Shown in pieces: positions 1 through 7,845 of a stretch of 18,611 nucleotides of DNA (positions are counted from its first letter, which is position 1; each line of letters opens with the position of its first letter). The stretch comes from an uncultured Prevotellaceae bacterium. Its GTDB lineage: Bacteria; Bacteroidota; Bacteroidia; Bacteroidales; Bacteroidaceae. The position numbers and the translations under genes are program-made. Location: contig CALAVF010000457.1 in the NCBI GenBank assembly GCA_937892315.1, positions 1-18,611 of the forward strand, read 5' to 3'. The notes under the pieces were generated by a model that saw nothing but the letters and a program-made list of their open reading frames with translations, searched no databases and was not told the origin of the DNA.

Positions 1-1
1 C

Positions 2-421
2 AAGGGCAACGTAGTGGCCATGGCTGTCGGTGTCATCATCGGCGGTGCATTCGGTAAAATTGTTTCTTCTGTAGTGGGCGACCTCATCATGCCACTCATC
101 GCTGCCATCGGCGGTGTGAACGTGAGCGACCTCAAGATAGAATTGAAGCCTGGCATCGAGGCTGTGGTCAACGAGGCTGGCGAAGTGGTAACAGAGGCCG
201 TTGAGCCTGTGACTTGGAACTATGGTGCTTTCTGCCAGAACGTTCTCGACTTCTTCATCATCGCCATCTGCCTTTTCTTCATCATCAAGGCTATCGCTAA
301 GGCTTCTTCTCTCCGCAAGAAGAAGGAAGCAGAAGAGGCTGCTGCCGCTCCAGAGCCAGAACCAACGAAGGAAGAAGTTCTCCTTGGCGAGATTCGTGAC
401 CTCCTCAAAGAGAAGAAGTAA
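2..421 (+). CDS. mscL: Large-conductance mechanosensitive channel MscL (5' partial)
   Basis: Inner-membrane homopentameric channel that opens under high membrane tension and releases solutes during hypo-osmotic shock. The reading frame is open to the left edge. The first visible residues KGNVV align with RGNVV of E. coli MscL (R13-V17), so about 12 residues are missing. The first transmembrane helix follows (AVGVIIGGAFGKIVSS), then the periplasmic loop, a second helix (FFIIAICLFFIIKAI) and the charged cytoplasmic C-terminal helix ending in EIRDLLKEKK. The visible part is 139 residues, as expected. An Ala stands where E. coli has Asp18. A GTG codon at 14 is internal and not the start. It converges on nhaC across a repeat-filled gap. 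Confidence 0.95.
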   Translation, partial: KGNVVAMAVGVIIGGAFGKIVSSVVGDLIMPLIAAIGGVNVSDLKIELKPGIEAVVNEAGEVVTEAVEPVTWNYGAFCQNVLDFFIIAICLFFIIKAIAKASSLRKKKEAEEAAAAPEPEPTKEEVLLGEIRDLLKEKK

Positions 422-449
422 TCACAAGGTTTCCCGTAAACCCCTAAAT

Positions 450-513
450 CGACCACGACGCAGTCGCTTCACCGACCACGTCGTGGTCGATTCTTTGACT
501 ACGTCGTGGTCGG
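450..513. repeat. GACCACG repeat cluster/hairpin in convergent gap
   Basis: Four copies of a short core lie between the mscL and nhaC stops. CGACCACGACG (450-460) is the exact reverse complement of CGTCGTGGTCG at 479-489 and again at 502-512. CCGACCACG (472-480) is the reverse complement of 505-513. Alternative nested hairpins can therefore form on either strand, and the element may serve as a bidirectional terminator, although neither side has a clear T tract. It could also be a dispersed repeat family; copy number elsewhere cannot be judged from this window. Confidence 0.6.
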
Positions 514-521
514 TTCAGAGG

Positions 522-1988
522 TTATGGAGCGACGCTTTTCTCGGCATCCACTCGTTCTTCTTTCTTAATCTTCCAGCCAATGATTGACATGAAAATCGCC
601 ATCAGCGGACTCATCAGATTGAAAAAGCAATAAGGAAGATAGGTTAAAGTCGGAACACCGAGCACCGTGGCTTGGGTCATACCGCAAGTGTTCCACGGGA
701 CAAGCACAGAGGTAACAGTCGCCGCATCTTCGGTGGTACGACTCAACAGTTTTTGTTCATAGCCTTGTTCTCGGTACGTGTTGCTGTACATATTGGCGGT
801 GAGGACAATAGAAATGAACTGGTCGCCCGTGGCGATGTTGAAGAAAATGCCTGTACCGACCGTTGATGTGACCAAACTGATGCGGCTGTGAACAACGCTG
901 ACGATGGCACGGGTGATGCTTTCAATCATCCGACTTGCCACCATTGCAGCACCGAAGCACATGGCACAGAGAATCAGCCAAATCGTATTGAGCATACCTG
1001 CCATGCCGCCCGTGGAAATCAACTCGTTGAGTGATGCATCGCCGGTATCAATCGAGGTGGGACCATAAAAGGTAATGGCAAGTCCTCGGGTCAAGGAGGC
1101 TGCATAGGACAACGACGGCGAATCGGCAATTTGACAGAGAATGTGCGGCTGCAAGATAAGGGCGGTAATGCCGGCCATGACAGAAGAGGAGAAAAGCGTG
1201 ATGAGCGAGGGCACTCTTCGGGCAATCAGCACGCCTGTCAAAAGAGGAATCAGCAAGGTCCAGAGGGAAATGTTGAATGTGCGAGAAAGTCCTTCGGTGT
1301 ATTGGCTGATATGCAATGCGGCACGACCGTCATTGCCTAATCCCGCAAAGAAAAAGATGACCAATGCGATGAGAAACGAGGGAACCGTAGTGTACACCAT
1401 GTACCGAATATGCACAAAGAGGTCTGTGCCTGTGGCGGAAGATGCAAGAATGGTCGTGTCGCTGAGTGGCGACATCTTATCGCCGAAATAAGCACCCGAA
1501 ATGATGGCACCCGCCGTCCACGCTTCAGAAACGCCAAGTGCATGTCCGATGCCAAGCAAAGCCACACCGATGGTGGCAATGGTTGTCCACGAACTGCCCG
1601 ACAACAGGGAAACCAATGCACAGATGATGCAAGATGTGACCAGGAAGAACTGGGGTGACATGATTTGGATGCCATAGTAGATAAGTGTTGGCACTACCCC
1701 ACTAATCATCCATGAACCTGACAGCATACCCACCGTCAGCAGAATCACCAGCGTGATAGACACCTCGCCAATGGTCTTCATGATCTGTTTCTCGAAAGTT
1801 TTCCATCTCACGTCATACACCGCCATTGAGATGGACACACAAACCGCCATGCCCATCAGCAATGCAATCTGACTGCCACCCTCCAGCGAGTCGCTGCCAA
1901 AAAGTGAAATAATCACGGCCAATAGCCCTATCAGCACAACCAGTGGAATCACTGCCACCAAAGGATGAGGTAATCTCTTTTCTGCCAT
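522..1988 (-). CDS. nhaC: NhaC-type Na+/H+ antiporter
   Basis: Inner-membrane antiporter of the NhaC family, expected to export Na+ in exchange for H+. The 488-residue protein is hydrophobic throughout with roughly 11-12 transmembrane segments, the usual size for the family. Two family motifs are visible: GSSWTT at about residues 131-136 and GDKMSPLSDTT at 169-179. The start is the ATG at 1986-1988, giving a short basic N-terminus (MAEKRLPHP) before the first helix. It is a single-gene unit, divergent from the AAA ATPase gene. Bacteroidales annotations use the same name for close relatives with unproven substrates, so Na+ specificity is inferred from the family. Confidence 0.92.
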   Translation of the reverse strand: MAEKRLPHPLVAVIPLVVLIGLLAVIISLFGSDSLEGGSQIALLMGMAVCVSISMAVYDVRWKTFEKQIMKTIGEVSITLVILLTVGMLSGSWMISGVVPTLIYYGIQIMSPQFFLVTSCIICALVSLLSGSSWTTIATIGVALLGIGHALGVSEAWTAGAIISGAYFGDKMSPLSDTTILASSATGTDLFVHIRYMVYTTVPSFLIALVIFFFAGLGNDGRAALHISQYTEGLSRTFNISLWTLLIPLLTGVLIARRVPSLITLFSSSVMAGITALILQPHILCQIADSPSLSYAASLTRGLAITFYGPTSIDTGDASLNELISTGGMAGMLNTIWLILCAMCFGAAMVASRMIESITRAIVSVVHSRISLVTSTVGTGIFFNIATGDQFISIVLTANMYSNTYREQGYEQKLLSRTTEDAATVTSVLVPWNTCGMTQATVLGVPTLTYLPYCFFNLMSPLMAIFMSIIGWKIKKEERVDAEKSVAP

Positions 1989-2005
1989 AAATCCGATTTT
2001 GCCTA

Positions 2006-2037
2006 CAAAGGAACGAAGAAAAAATGAATTGACCTAA
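2006..2037 (-). promoter_or_regulatory. Weak Bacteroidetes-type promoter for nhaC
   Basis: On the minus strand TTCCTTTG (2013-2006) differs from the TAnnTTTG -7 consensus at one position. It is preceded, 20 nt upstream, by TTAG, which matches the -33 box only partly. It lies about 20 nt upstream of the nhaC ATG. Tentative. Confidence 0.3.
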
Positions 2038-2147
2038 CGAACAGAAGAAAAAGTGAAGTTCAACGTATAGAAAAGCCGCATGGCTTCCCCGATAAACACA
2101 CAGGAAATACCTCTTCTCCCAATCACACAAATGCCATTCACGCCTCC

Positions 2148-2213
2148 TAATCCAAAAAAACACTCTAATTTTTCGGATTATAATCCAAAAAAATCATATA
2201 AAATTTTGGATTA
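2148..2213. promoter_or_regulatory. Four-copy TAATCC(A/G)AAAA operator-like array
   Basis: The same motif occurs four times in alternating orientation: TAATCCAAAAAAA forward at 2148-2160, its inverse TTTTTCGGATTA at 2169-2180, forward again at 2181-2193, and inverse TTTTGGATTA at 2204-2213. Copies 2 and 3 abut, making the perfect palindrome GGATTATAATCC. Copies 3 and 4 can form an 11-bp stem. The last copy overlaps the -33 box of the promoter for the downstream ATPase gene, so a protein bound here would be expected to block transcription. The binding protein is unknown; autoregulation is a guess. Confidence 0.6.
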
Positions 2214-2235
2214 TCCAGCATTTTCACTACTTTTG
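2205..2235 (+). promoter_or_regulatory. Bacteroidetes-type promoter of the AAA ATPase gene
   Basis: A TTTG -33 box (2205-2208) is followed after 19 nt by the -7 box TACTTTTG (2228-2235), a full match to TTTG-N19-21-TAnnTTTG. Transcription would begin around 2241, only about 10 nt before the ATG at 2253. Confidence 0.7.
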
Positions 2236-2252
2236 CAAAAAAAGGACAGACA

Positions 2253-3383
2253 ATGAAACTCATCAAGCGAAAACTACAAAGCCTCATTGAACAAAAAATG
2301 GGTGGAAGAAAAGCCATCCTGCTGATAGGTGCAAGACAAGTGGGCAAAAGCACATTATTCAAACAGATTATTGAAAACAAAAACGAATCCCTACTCCAAC
2401 TCAACTGTGACGAACCCGAAATTCGGGATATGCTGACCAATACGAACACACAAGAATTGGGCATGATGATAGGTCGGCACCAGTTGGTCTTGATAGACGA
2501 AGCCCAACGTGTCAAGAATATCGGCATAACACTCAAACTACTTGTCGATAACTTTCCCCACGTACAACTATTAGTCACAGGCTCCTCTTCTTTCCAATTA
2601 AAAGATAAACTGAATGAGCCTTTGACAGGCAGAAAATGGGAATACCATCTCTACCCTATATCTACAGGAGAACTCATGCAGGATAGAGGACTCATAGGAG
2701 TTCGGCAATTGCTGGAATCACGCATGATATATGGTTCATATCCTGAAGTCATCACCCAAACAGATGATGCACGAAATATTCTAACGAACCTCTCAAGCAG
2801 TTACCTGTATCAAGATTTGTTAGCCATCGAAAGCATACGAAAACCTGCTCTATTAGAAAAACTATTAGTGGCACTGGCATTACAAATCGGCAGCGAAATT
2901 TCCTACAACGAATTGGCACAAACCATCGGTTCCGACTCCAAAACAGTAGAAAAATACATCGATCTTTTGGAGAAGTGTTTTGTTCTTTTCCGTCTGCCTG
3001 CATTCTGTAGAAATTTAAGAACAGAACTGAAAAAAGGAAGAAAAATCTATTTCTACGACAATGGAATCCGCAATGCCATCCTGCGGAACTATGCACCATT
3101 AGCACTACGCAACGATGTTGGTGCTCTATGGGAGAATTTTTTCGTCAGCGAACGAATCAAGGCAAACCACTACAATGGCAATTATGCAAAAAGTTATTTC
3201 TGGAGAACCACACAGCAACAAGAAATCGACTATATCGAAGAACGGGATGGAAAATTCTTCGCCTTCGAGATGAAATGGAATCCTAAAAAAAACAATGCAG
3301 CCATTCCTACTCCATTCAAGCAGGAATATCCCGTAGAACAATTCATCGTCATCACCCCCGACAATTATTGGCAATGGCTCTAA
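2253..3383 (+). CDS. AAA+ ATPase with DUF4143 C-terminal domain
   Basis: ATP-binding protein of the AAA_14/DUF4143 family, common in Bacteroidales and of unknown cellular role. Visible elements: Walker A GARQVGKST (about residues 26-34), Walker B LVLIDEAQ (78-85), a sensor-like TGSSSF (109-114), the family segment YPISTGEL (134-141), a winged-helix-like stretch (about 215-240), and a C-terminal block with EIDYIEE ... FAFEMKW (324-342). That block has the D, then E-x-K, spacing of PD-(D/E)xK folds, seen in the DUF4143 domain. At 376 residues it is near typical length. It is monocistronic, with its own promoter and operator-like array, and appears somewhat AT-richer than the V-ATPase genes, which hints at acquisition. 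Domain identity is firm; function is not. Confidence 0.88.
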   Translation: MKLIKRKLQSLIEQKMGGRKAILLIGARQVGKSTLFKQIIENKNESLLQLNCDEPEIRDMLTNTNTQELGMMIGRHQLVLIDEAQRVKNIGITLKLLVDNFPHVQLLVTGSSSFQLKDKLNEPLTGRKWEYHLYPISTGELMQDRGLIGVRQLLESRMIYGSYPEVITQTDDARNILTNLSSSYLYQDLLAIESIRKPALLEKLLVALALQIGSEISYNELAQTIGSDSKTVEKYIDLLEKCFVLFRLPAFCRNLRTELKKGRKIYFYDNGIRNAILRNYAPLALRNDVGALWENFFVSERIKANHYNGNYAKSYFWRTTQQQEIDYIEERDGKFFAFEMKWNPKKNNAAIPTPFKQEYPVEQFIVITPDNYWQWL

Positions 3384-3384
3384 G

Positions 3385-3468
3385 CCTCTAAAGGGGGTGA
3401 GAGTCACACCTATGGTACACGTGTGACTCTCACCTATGGTATAGGTCTGACTCTGACCACTATAGAGG
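3385..3468. repeat. 24-nt repeat cluster with 14-bp inverted repeat in convergent gap
   Basis: GGTGAGAGTCACAC (3396-3409) is the exact reverse complement of GTGTGACTCTCACC (3421-3434), with an 11-nt loop. CACCTATGGTA repeats directly at 3407-3417 and 3431-3441, and the pattern has a period of 24 nt with a degenerate third unit to about 3467. CCTCTA (3385-3390) and TAGAGG (3463-3468) bracket the element as inverted ends. It lies between two converging genes and probably acts as a bidirectional transcription barrier; no strong T tract is seen. Confidence 0.6.
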
Positions 3469-3522
3469 TTACACGAGCGTGCCGATGTTAGCATGAAACG
3501 CTCCTCTGTCTCATCGCTTTTA

Positions 3523-4299
3523 TTATTCTATGCGATAAACCGTTCCATCGCCATTGTCTATCCATTTTCTACCTTTGTTGTCCAAAAGAGTTCCATCAGG
3601 TGTTGTCATGGCCCGAACACCATCTCCAAGTTCAATCGGATATTTCTCTAATTCCTCTTTCTGCTGCTTTTGCTTGATATCATTAATATCGTTCACCGTA
3701 TCTCTGATACCTTCGTCTGCCGCCTTGAACGGATTTTTGACAATACGGATAAGAGCCACAGCAATACCAATGATGCCTCCCCATTTCACCCAAACAATGG
3801 CTGCATCAAAATTGTCAGTAACAAAAGCCCCGATAAGACCGGCCAACGCTCCTCCAGAGATAGCATATAACACGGTTTTCAGCAACAGTCCCAACAGAAA
3901 CCTCAATACAAGAACCAGCAAACCAATGAGAATAAGTCCAACAACTATCACCACAATAATACCAGCACCGATGCCAAACCCTTCCAACATTCCCCAACGC
4001 AGAGAATAATCTATTTCTCCATTCTCTTTAATCCACTGCATACCTTGTGCATACACATAGCCTTCACCGTTTCCATAACGGATTTTATTCCAGTTGTTCA
4101 GTCCCTCCGAAGTAACTTCGACAACCTGCCCTTGAGACAAATAGCCAATGACCGTCGATTCTTCATTGTCTTCCGAATGCACTGCAATGTTATTACCAAT
4201 AGCACGTTGTAAGCCACCCCTCCCGTCACATGAACAGAATAATGTACAAGCCCCTAAAAATAATAACATCGAAGCACATAAACATAAAAATTTTCTCAT
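3523..4299 (-). CDS. SH3-domain membrane protein, putative
   Basis: Unrecognised 258-residue envelope protein. I chose the ATG at 4297-4299 because it gives a classic export signal (MRKFLCLCASMLLFLGAC). An upstream in-frame ATG at 4330-4332 would add 11 residues. A lipobox-like LGAC (16-19) and further Cys residues up to 24 make a lipoprotein possible. Next come a bacterial SH3-like domain (about 35-90, with AVHSEDNEESTVIGYLSQGQ and NWNKIRYGNGEGYVYAQG), a long hydrophobic region with two or three helices (about 107-187), a charged Lys/Glu-rich stretch (195-222), and a C-terminal motif LLDNKGRKWIDNGDGTVYRI. It lies 41 nt behind the lipoprotein gene on the same strand, presumably in one transcript. 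SH3 domains of this kind often bind peptidoglycan or proteins; its real job is unknown. Confidence 0.75.
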   Translation of the reverse strand: MRKFLCLCASMLLFLGACTLFCSCDGRGGLQRAIGNNIAVHSEDNEESTVIGYLSQGQVVEVTSEGLNNWNKIRYGNGEGYVYAQGMQWIKENGEIDYSLRWGMLEGFGIGAGIIVVIVVGLILIGLLVLVLRFLLGLLLKTVLYAISGGALAGLIGAFVTDNFDAAIVWVKWGGIIGIAVALIRIVKNPFKAADEGIRDTVNDINDIKQKQQKEELEKYPIELGDGVRAMTTPDGTLLDNKGRKWIDNGDGTVYRIE

Positions 4300-4340
4300 T
4301 GTTCTAAGATTTTTTAGAAGTAAATATTCCATTCATGGTT

Positions 4341-5030
4341 CTATTTTTCATGTACCGCACGAACTGCGTTGCAAAAAATCAGTTGTGCCCACATAAACTG
4401 CACACTTTCTCTCTCCGTATCAAAATACAAGAAATTGCAACCGAAGCCATCATCAACAGGAGTGCCACACCAATAATTGCCCTCAGGGTCATCTGTTGGC
4501 TCATATTTAATATCCAATTTTGCTGCTTCCTCGAATGAATAATTACCGCCAGTGTTGGGCAAAAAAATGGACATTTCTGTGGGGCCTGTCACACGGAAGC
4601 CATCACGTCCATTGACTCTCGCGACTGTCCAAGTGCATTGTTCCAAGAGTTCTTGCATTTCCGCACCTGTTGGCATTCTCCATCCGTCCCCCATCTTGAC
4701 AACGGCAATATCGGCATTGGTTCCGCTCACATTGGTCATTCTCTTGGTAGGTGCTTTCCTTGTTCCCGTCACATTACCCAACGGGACACAATACCCCACT
4801 TCTTCTGGACGATTGGCTCCCACATTACACTCTGCCCAATTGACACTCAAGCCGAGGTCAACACCATAAACAGGGCGAGGCTCTTCTTGAACTATTGCTT
4901 CTACCACATCCGCCTTGTCTTTTTCTGATTCAGGCACAAAAGCCTTGTTGGCATTTGAATTACATCCTGTCAACGACAGCATCATCATGAAACACATAGT
5001 CATGATGGTCAAGGAAATAAAATTCTTCAT
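4341..5030 (-). CDS. VDLGLSV-type lipoprotein (Bacteroidales, DUF1566/FISUMP-like)
   Basis: Predicted outer-membrane or periplasmic lipoprotein of 229 residues. The ATG at 5028-5030 was chosen over the longer frame (to 5123) because it begins exactly at a signal peptide MKNFISLTIM...SLTGC with lipobox LTGC and Cys23 as lipidation site. The mature part carries motifs of a large Bacteroidales family: VDLGLSVNWAECNVGA (57-72), GDGWRMPTGAEMQELLEQC (114-132) and a C-terminal EGNYWCGT block (183-190). These resemble DUF1566 / Fibrobacter succinogenes major paralogous domains, whose function is not established. It heads a two-gene unit with the SH3 protein and is preceded by a long structured leader. 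The family assignment is from motif recall. Confidence 0.75.
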   Translation of the reverse strand: MKNFISLTIMTMCFMMMLSLTGCNSNANKAFVPESEKDKADVVEAIVQEEPRPVYGVDLGLSVNWAECNVGANRPEEVGYCVPLGNVTGTRKAPTKRMTNVSGTNADIAVVKMGDGWRMPTGAEMQELLEQCTWTVARVNGRDGFRVTGPTEMSIFLPNTGGNYSFEEAAKLDIKYEPTDDPEGNYWCGTPVDDGFGCNFLYFDTERESVQFMWAQLIFCNAVRAVHEK

Positions 5031-5073
5031 TTGTTTTAAGGTTTTTATTGGTTTGTATTGAATCGTTTTTTCT

Positions 5074-5248
5074 GTGGTGAGCCGCACTAACCTCGGAATA
5101 CGAAAAAAGCGCAGACTTGCCATCCTCTTACCAGGCTCACCACAAGCCCCTATACAATAATGGAGAAGTCCACGCAGTGAAGCGTATACTCCAATATTGT
5201 ATAGGTGATTGCTCCATTCTTCTTTTCGAGGTGGTGATTCGGTAAGAG
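5074..5248 (-). ncRNA. Structured 5' leader with mutually exclusive stems
   Basis: This lies inside the 388-nt gene-free stretch 5031-5418. On the minus strand CTCTTACC (5248-5241) and TCACCAC (5237-5231) pair with GTGGTGA (5143-5137) and GGTAAGAG (5132-5125), forming a long stem. It encloses a hairpin of CTCCATTATTGTATAGG (5165-5149) with CCTATACAATATTGGAG (5205-5189), 16 of 17 positions paired. The same GTGGTGAGCC (5143-5134) can instead pair perfectly with GGCTCACCAC (5083-5074) downstream, so the two folds compete, as in a riboswitch or attenuator. TTTTTT lies at 5108-5103, between the alternatives. No known riboswitch class is recognised. Confidence 0.45.
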
Positions 5249-5289
5249 ATTGAGCAAATAAAAAGTATGTGTTCCAAAGAACACGGTTG

Positions 5290-5320
5290 CAAACTTACCA
5301 CATTTTTCCATTCTTTGCAA
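5290..5320 (-). promoter_or_regulatory. Bacteroidetes-type promoter for the lipoprotein/SH3 unit
   Basis: On the minus strand TTGC (5320-5317) is followed after 19 nt by TAAGTTTG (5297-5290), a full match to the TAnnTTTG -7 box. Transcription would start near 5283, leaving a leader of about 250 nt before the lipoprotein ATG at 5030. Confidence 0.55.
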
Positions 5321-5349
5321 GCGTTTTGAGGCAAAAGTGTAAGAAAATG

Positions 5350-5389
5350 AAAAAGGCGGCATCTCAACGGTGTGAGAATGTCGCCTTTT
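5350..5389 (-). terminator. Intrinsic terminator of the V-ATPase operon
   Basis: On the minus strand AAAAGGCG (5389-5382) pairs with CGCCTTTT (5358-5351). The stem continues through CAT/ATG and CTCA/TGAG with one mismatch and one bulge, around loop CACCGT. A TTTTT run ends the hairpin at 5350. It lies 30 nt past the atpK stop. Confidence 0.8.
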
Positions 5390-5418
5390 GCAATGCTCGA
5401 ATATGTTTCTATATTCCG

Positions 5419-5877
<459 letters not shown>

Positions 5878-5901
5878 TTAAATTTGTTTTTAATGACCAC
5901 A

Positions 5902-5941
5902 CTTCTGTCACCCATGAGAAGGGCTTCACATGACATAGAAG
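5902..5941 (-). other. Intercistronic hairpin between atpI and atpK
   Basis: On the minus strand CTTC and TGTCA (5941-5931, interrupted by TA) pair with TGACA and GAAG (5910-5902), about 30 nt upstream of atpK. The gap of 90 nt is the second longest in the operon. Such hairpins can mark RNA processing sites and might help the high stoichiometry of K; this is inference. Confidence 0.35.
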
Positions 5942-5961
5942 GGGTCGGGGTTTATAAATGT

Positions 5962-7845
5962 TTATTGTTTTACTACAAAAGGTTGATATTCCTTTCCATT
6001 GCCTTCGAAGTCGGCATTCTTGAAATACTCCACAAAGGTGAGTCGCATCGGATGCACGAAAGACGAAATCATGCAGAGACCGAAGTTGATGCCGTGTCCG
6101 AAGAGGAGGATGATGAGCATGACAAGTTCGTGTACAACCGGAATGTCAGGACTCATGTCCATCGCAAGGCTGTTGAACACGGAGCCAAGCACACCGCCCG
6201 TCAATCCGAGTGCAAAGAGACGGATGTAACTGAGGAGGTCGCCCAGCAAACCTGTGGACATGCCGTAGGTTGCCCAAAGTCCTGCACCGAGATTGCTTCC
6301 CACACCAAGTGCCTTACCCAGAGCGGAATCTTTCTTGTAGGCATTCGGATTGTTGAGGAAGAAGATGCCAAAGGCGGACAGGGCGATGAGGGCATAAAGC
6401 ACGTACTGAACGGGCTGCGACCATTCCACACCAAAGAGGGGGAAACCGAAAAGTATCGTTGCACTCAGAAGTGCCACAACCCACGAGAACTTGCCCACTC
6501 CATAGATGAAGCCATAGTTCTTTACCGCCTTGCAACCTGCCAACGTCATGCCAAGCAACACTTGGATGAGACCGATGATGACCGAAATGACCATCATGGG
6601 TGAATAGCCAAAGAAACTGTCCTTCATCGAATCGTTGATGAAGTAAGGTTGGATAGGCTTTATCCACTCCCAATCCACGGTAGCGAGGTCAATGCCGAAG
6701 AAGGTGCCTGTGATGAATCCGCAGATGCAGGTCATGCCACCCAGCAATGCACCAAGTTTGCCGTATGATGCGAAGTCTGGCTTTGTAAAGATGATGGCAA
6801 TGCTGACCGCAAGAATGAGCAAGCCATAGCCCATATCGCCCATGCAAAGTCCGAAGAACAGCATGAAGAATGGGGCAAAGAACGGCAGCGGGTCGATGTC
6901 GTGATAGTTCGGCAGCGAGTACATACGCAAGATGGGCTCGAAAAGCGTGGAGAACTTGTCGTTCTTGATTTTGATAGGCACATTGTCGTCGAAAGCAGGG
7001 TTTTCCAATTCGTAGAAGATGTGTTCTTTTTCGAGATAATCCACCACCCTGTCGGCATTCTCCTTAAGCGTCCAACCAATCATCAGTTTTACCGCTCCAT
7101 CGGCAATGTTCTCGTTGCTGAGATGTACCTTGGAGAGTTGGATGTCGTTCTCGTTCGCCACCTTGCCTGCCTCAATGGATGCACGGTCAACGGTGTTCAC
7201 TTGCAAGAGTTGTTCGTGGATGCTGGCAAGTTGCTCGCCGAGTGTCTTGCGTTTCTCCTGATAGACGGACAGAGAATCGTCGGGCAGGAACAGGCGTTCC
7301 GCTGTGATTTCTGGCTCAGAGTCTTCATTCGAGAACGCCACGAAGTAGGTCTTCTTGTTGAACTCGCTGACAGGTGTGGCATAGTATTTTTCGCCCCACT
7401 CTGCCTTATACATCTTATTATTAACAGCGTAAAAATAGGGCTTATAGCCTGTCGCTTCAAGTTGACGGACAGTATCCCAACTGAACTCTCCGAATGGTTC
7501 GAGTTGAGCAATGGCTTCGTCCGTCGCATCGATGCTATGTTTTACACTATTTTCTTCTGCCAACAAACGCTCTACGGTATCAACCAAAGCGATACCCTTG
7601 GAAGCATCGGCAGGAAGTGGTGTGTAAGTCGTGGATGACTCGTAAGATTCGGCAGCGAAGTCGAGAGCCTTGAGGGCATTCTTGTATCGCTCGGCAAGGT
7701 CAAGACCTGCTTGCAGTTCGTCGCTGGTCGCTCCTTGCTGAAGTTCTTCCACATGAATCACTCCCAAGTCGCGGATGTCAGCAATGAACTTGTCGTATTC
7801 CTTGTTCGTGACAAGGAACGTAAGTTTCTTCATGTCTTGTATCAT
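5962..7845 (-). CDS. atpI: V-type ATPase subunit I (a-type stator)
   Basis: Stator membrane subunit that forms the ion half-channels beside the K ring and links to the peripheral stalk. The 627-residue length is normal. The first 290 or so residues are cytosolic and coiled-coil rich. About eight transmembrane segments follow, starting near FFAPFFMLFFGLCMGDMGYG. The essential rotor-facing arginine is expected at Arg542 in LLSYIRLFALGL, and the C-terminus has the usual FVHPMRLTFVEYF (His598, Arg601). The ATG at 7843-7845 overlaps the atpD stop as ATGA, which supports this start and translational coupling. A second ATG four codons later (7833) gives MKKLTFLV and is an alternative. Confidence 0.95.
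   Translation of the reverse strand: MIQDMKKLTFLVTNKEYDKFIADIRDLGVIHVEELQQGATSDELQAGLDLAERYKNALKALDFAAESYESSTTYTPLPADASKGIALVDTVERLLAEENSVKHSIDATDEAIAQLEPFGEFSWDTVRQLEATGYKPYFYAVNNKMYKAEWGEKYYATPVSEFNKKTYFVAFSNEDSEPEITAERLFLPDDSLSVYQEKRKTLGEQLASIHEQLLQVNTVDRASIEAGKVANENDIQLSKVHLSNENIADGAVKLMIGWTLKENADRVVDYLEKEHIFYELENPAFDDNVPIKIKNDKFSTLFEPILRMYSLPNYHDIDPLPFFAPFFMLFFGLCMGDMGYGLLILAVSIAIIFTKPDFASYGKLGALLGGMTCICGFITGTFFGIDLATVDWEWIKPIQPYFINDSMKDSFFGYSPMMVISVIIGLIQVLLGMTLAGCKAVKNYGFIYGVGKFSWVVALLSATILFGFPLFGVEWSQPVQYVLYALIALSAFGIFFLNNPNAYKKDSALGKALGVGSNLGAGLWATYGMSTGLLGDLLSYIRLFALGLTGGVLGSVFNSLAMDMSPDIPVVHELVMLIILLFGHGINFGLCMISSFVHPMRLTFVEYFKNADFEGNGKEYQPFVVKQ

Noticed and set aside
1813..2163. 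A 116-residue minus-strand frame running through the nhaC start into the gap
   Set aside because: It overlaps the nhaC 5' end in another frame, is rich in Phe/Arg/Cys without a domain, and has no promoter.
5137..5367. Small minus-strand frames of 70-76 residues in the gap before the lipoprotein gene
   Set aside because: No family motif, and they run across the promoter and stem regions; the sequence is better explained as a structured leader.
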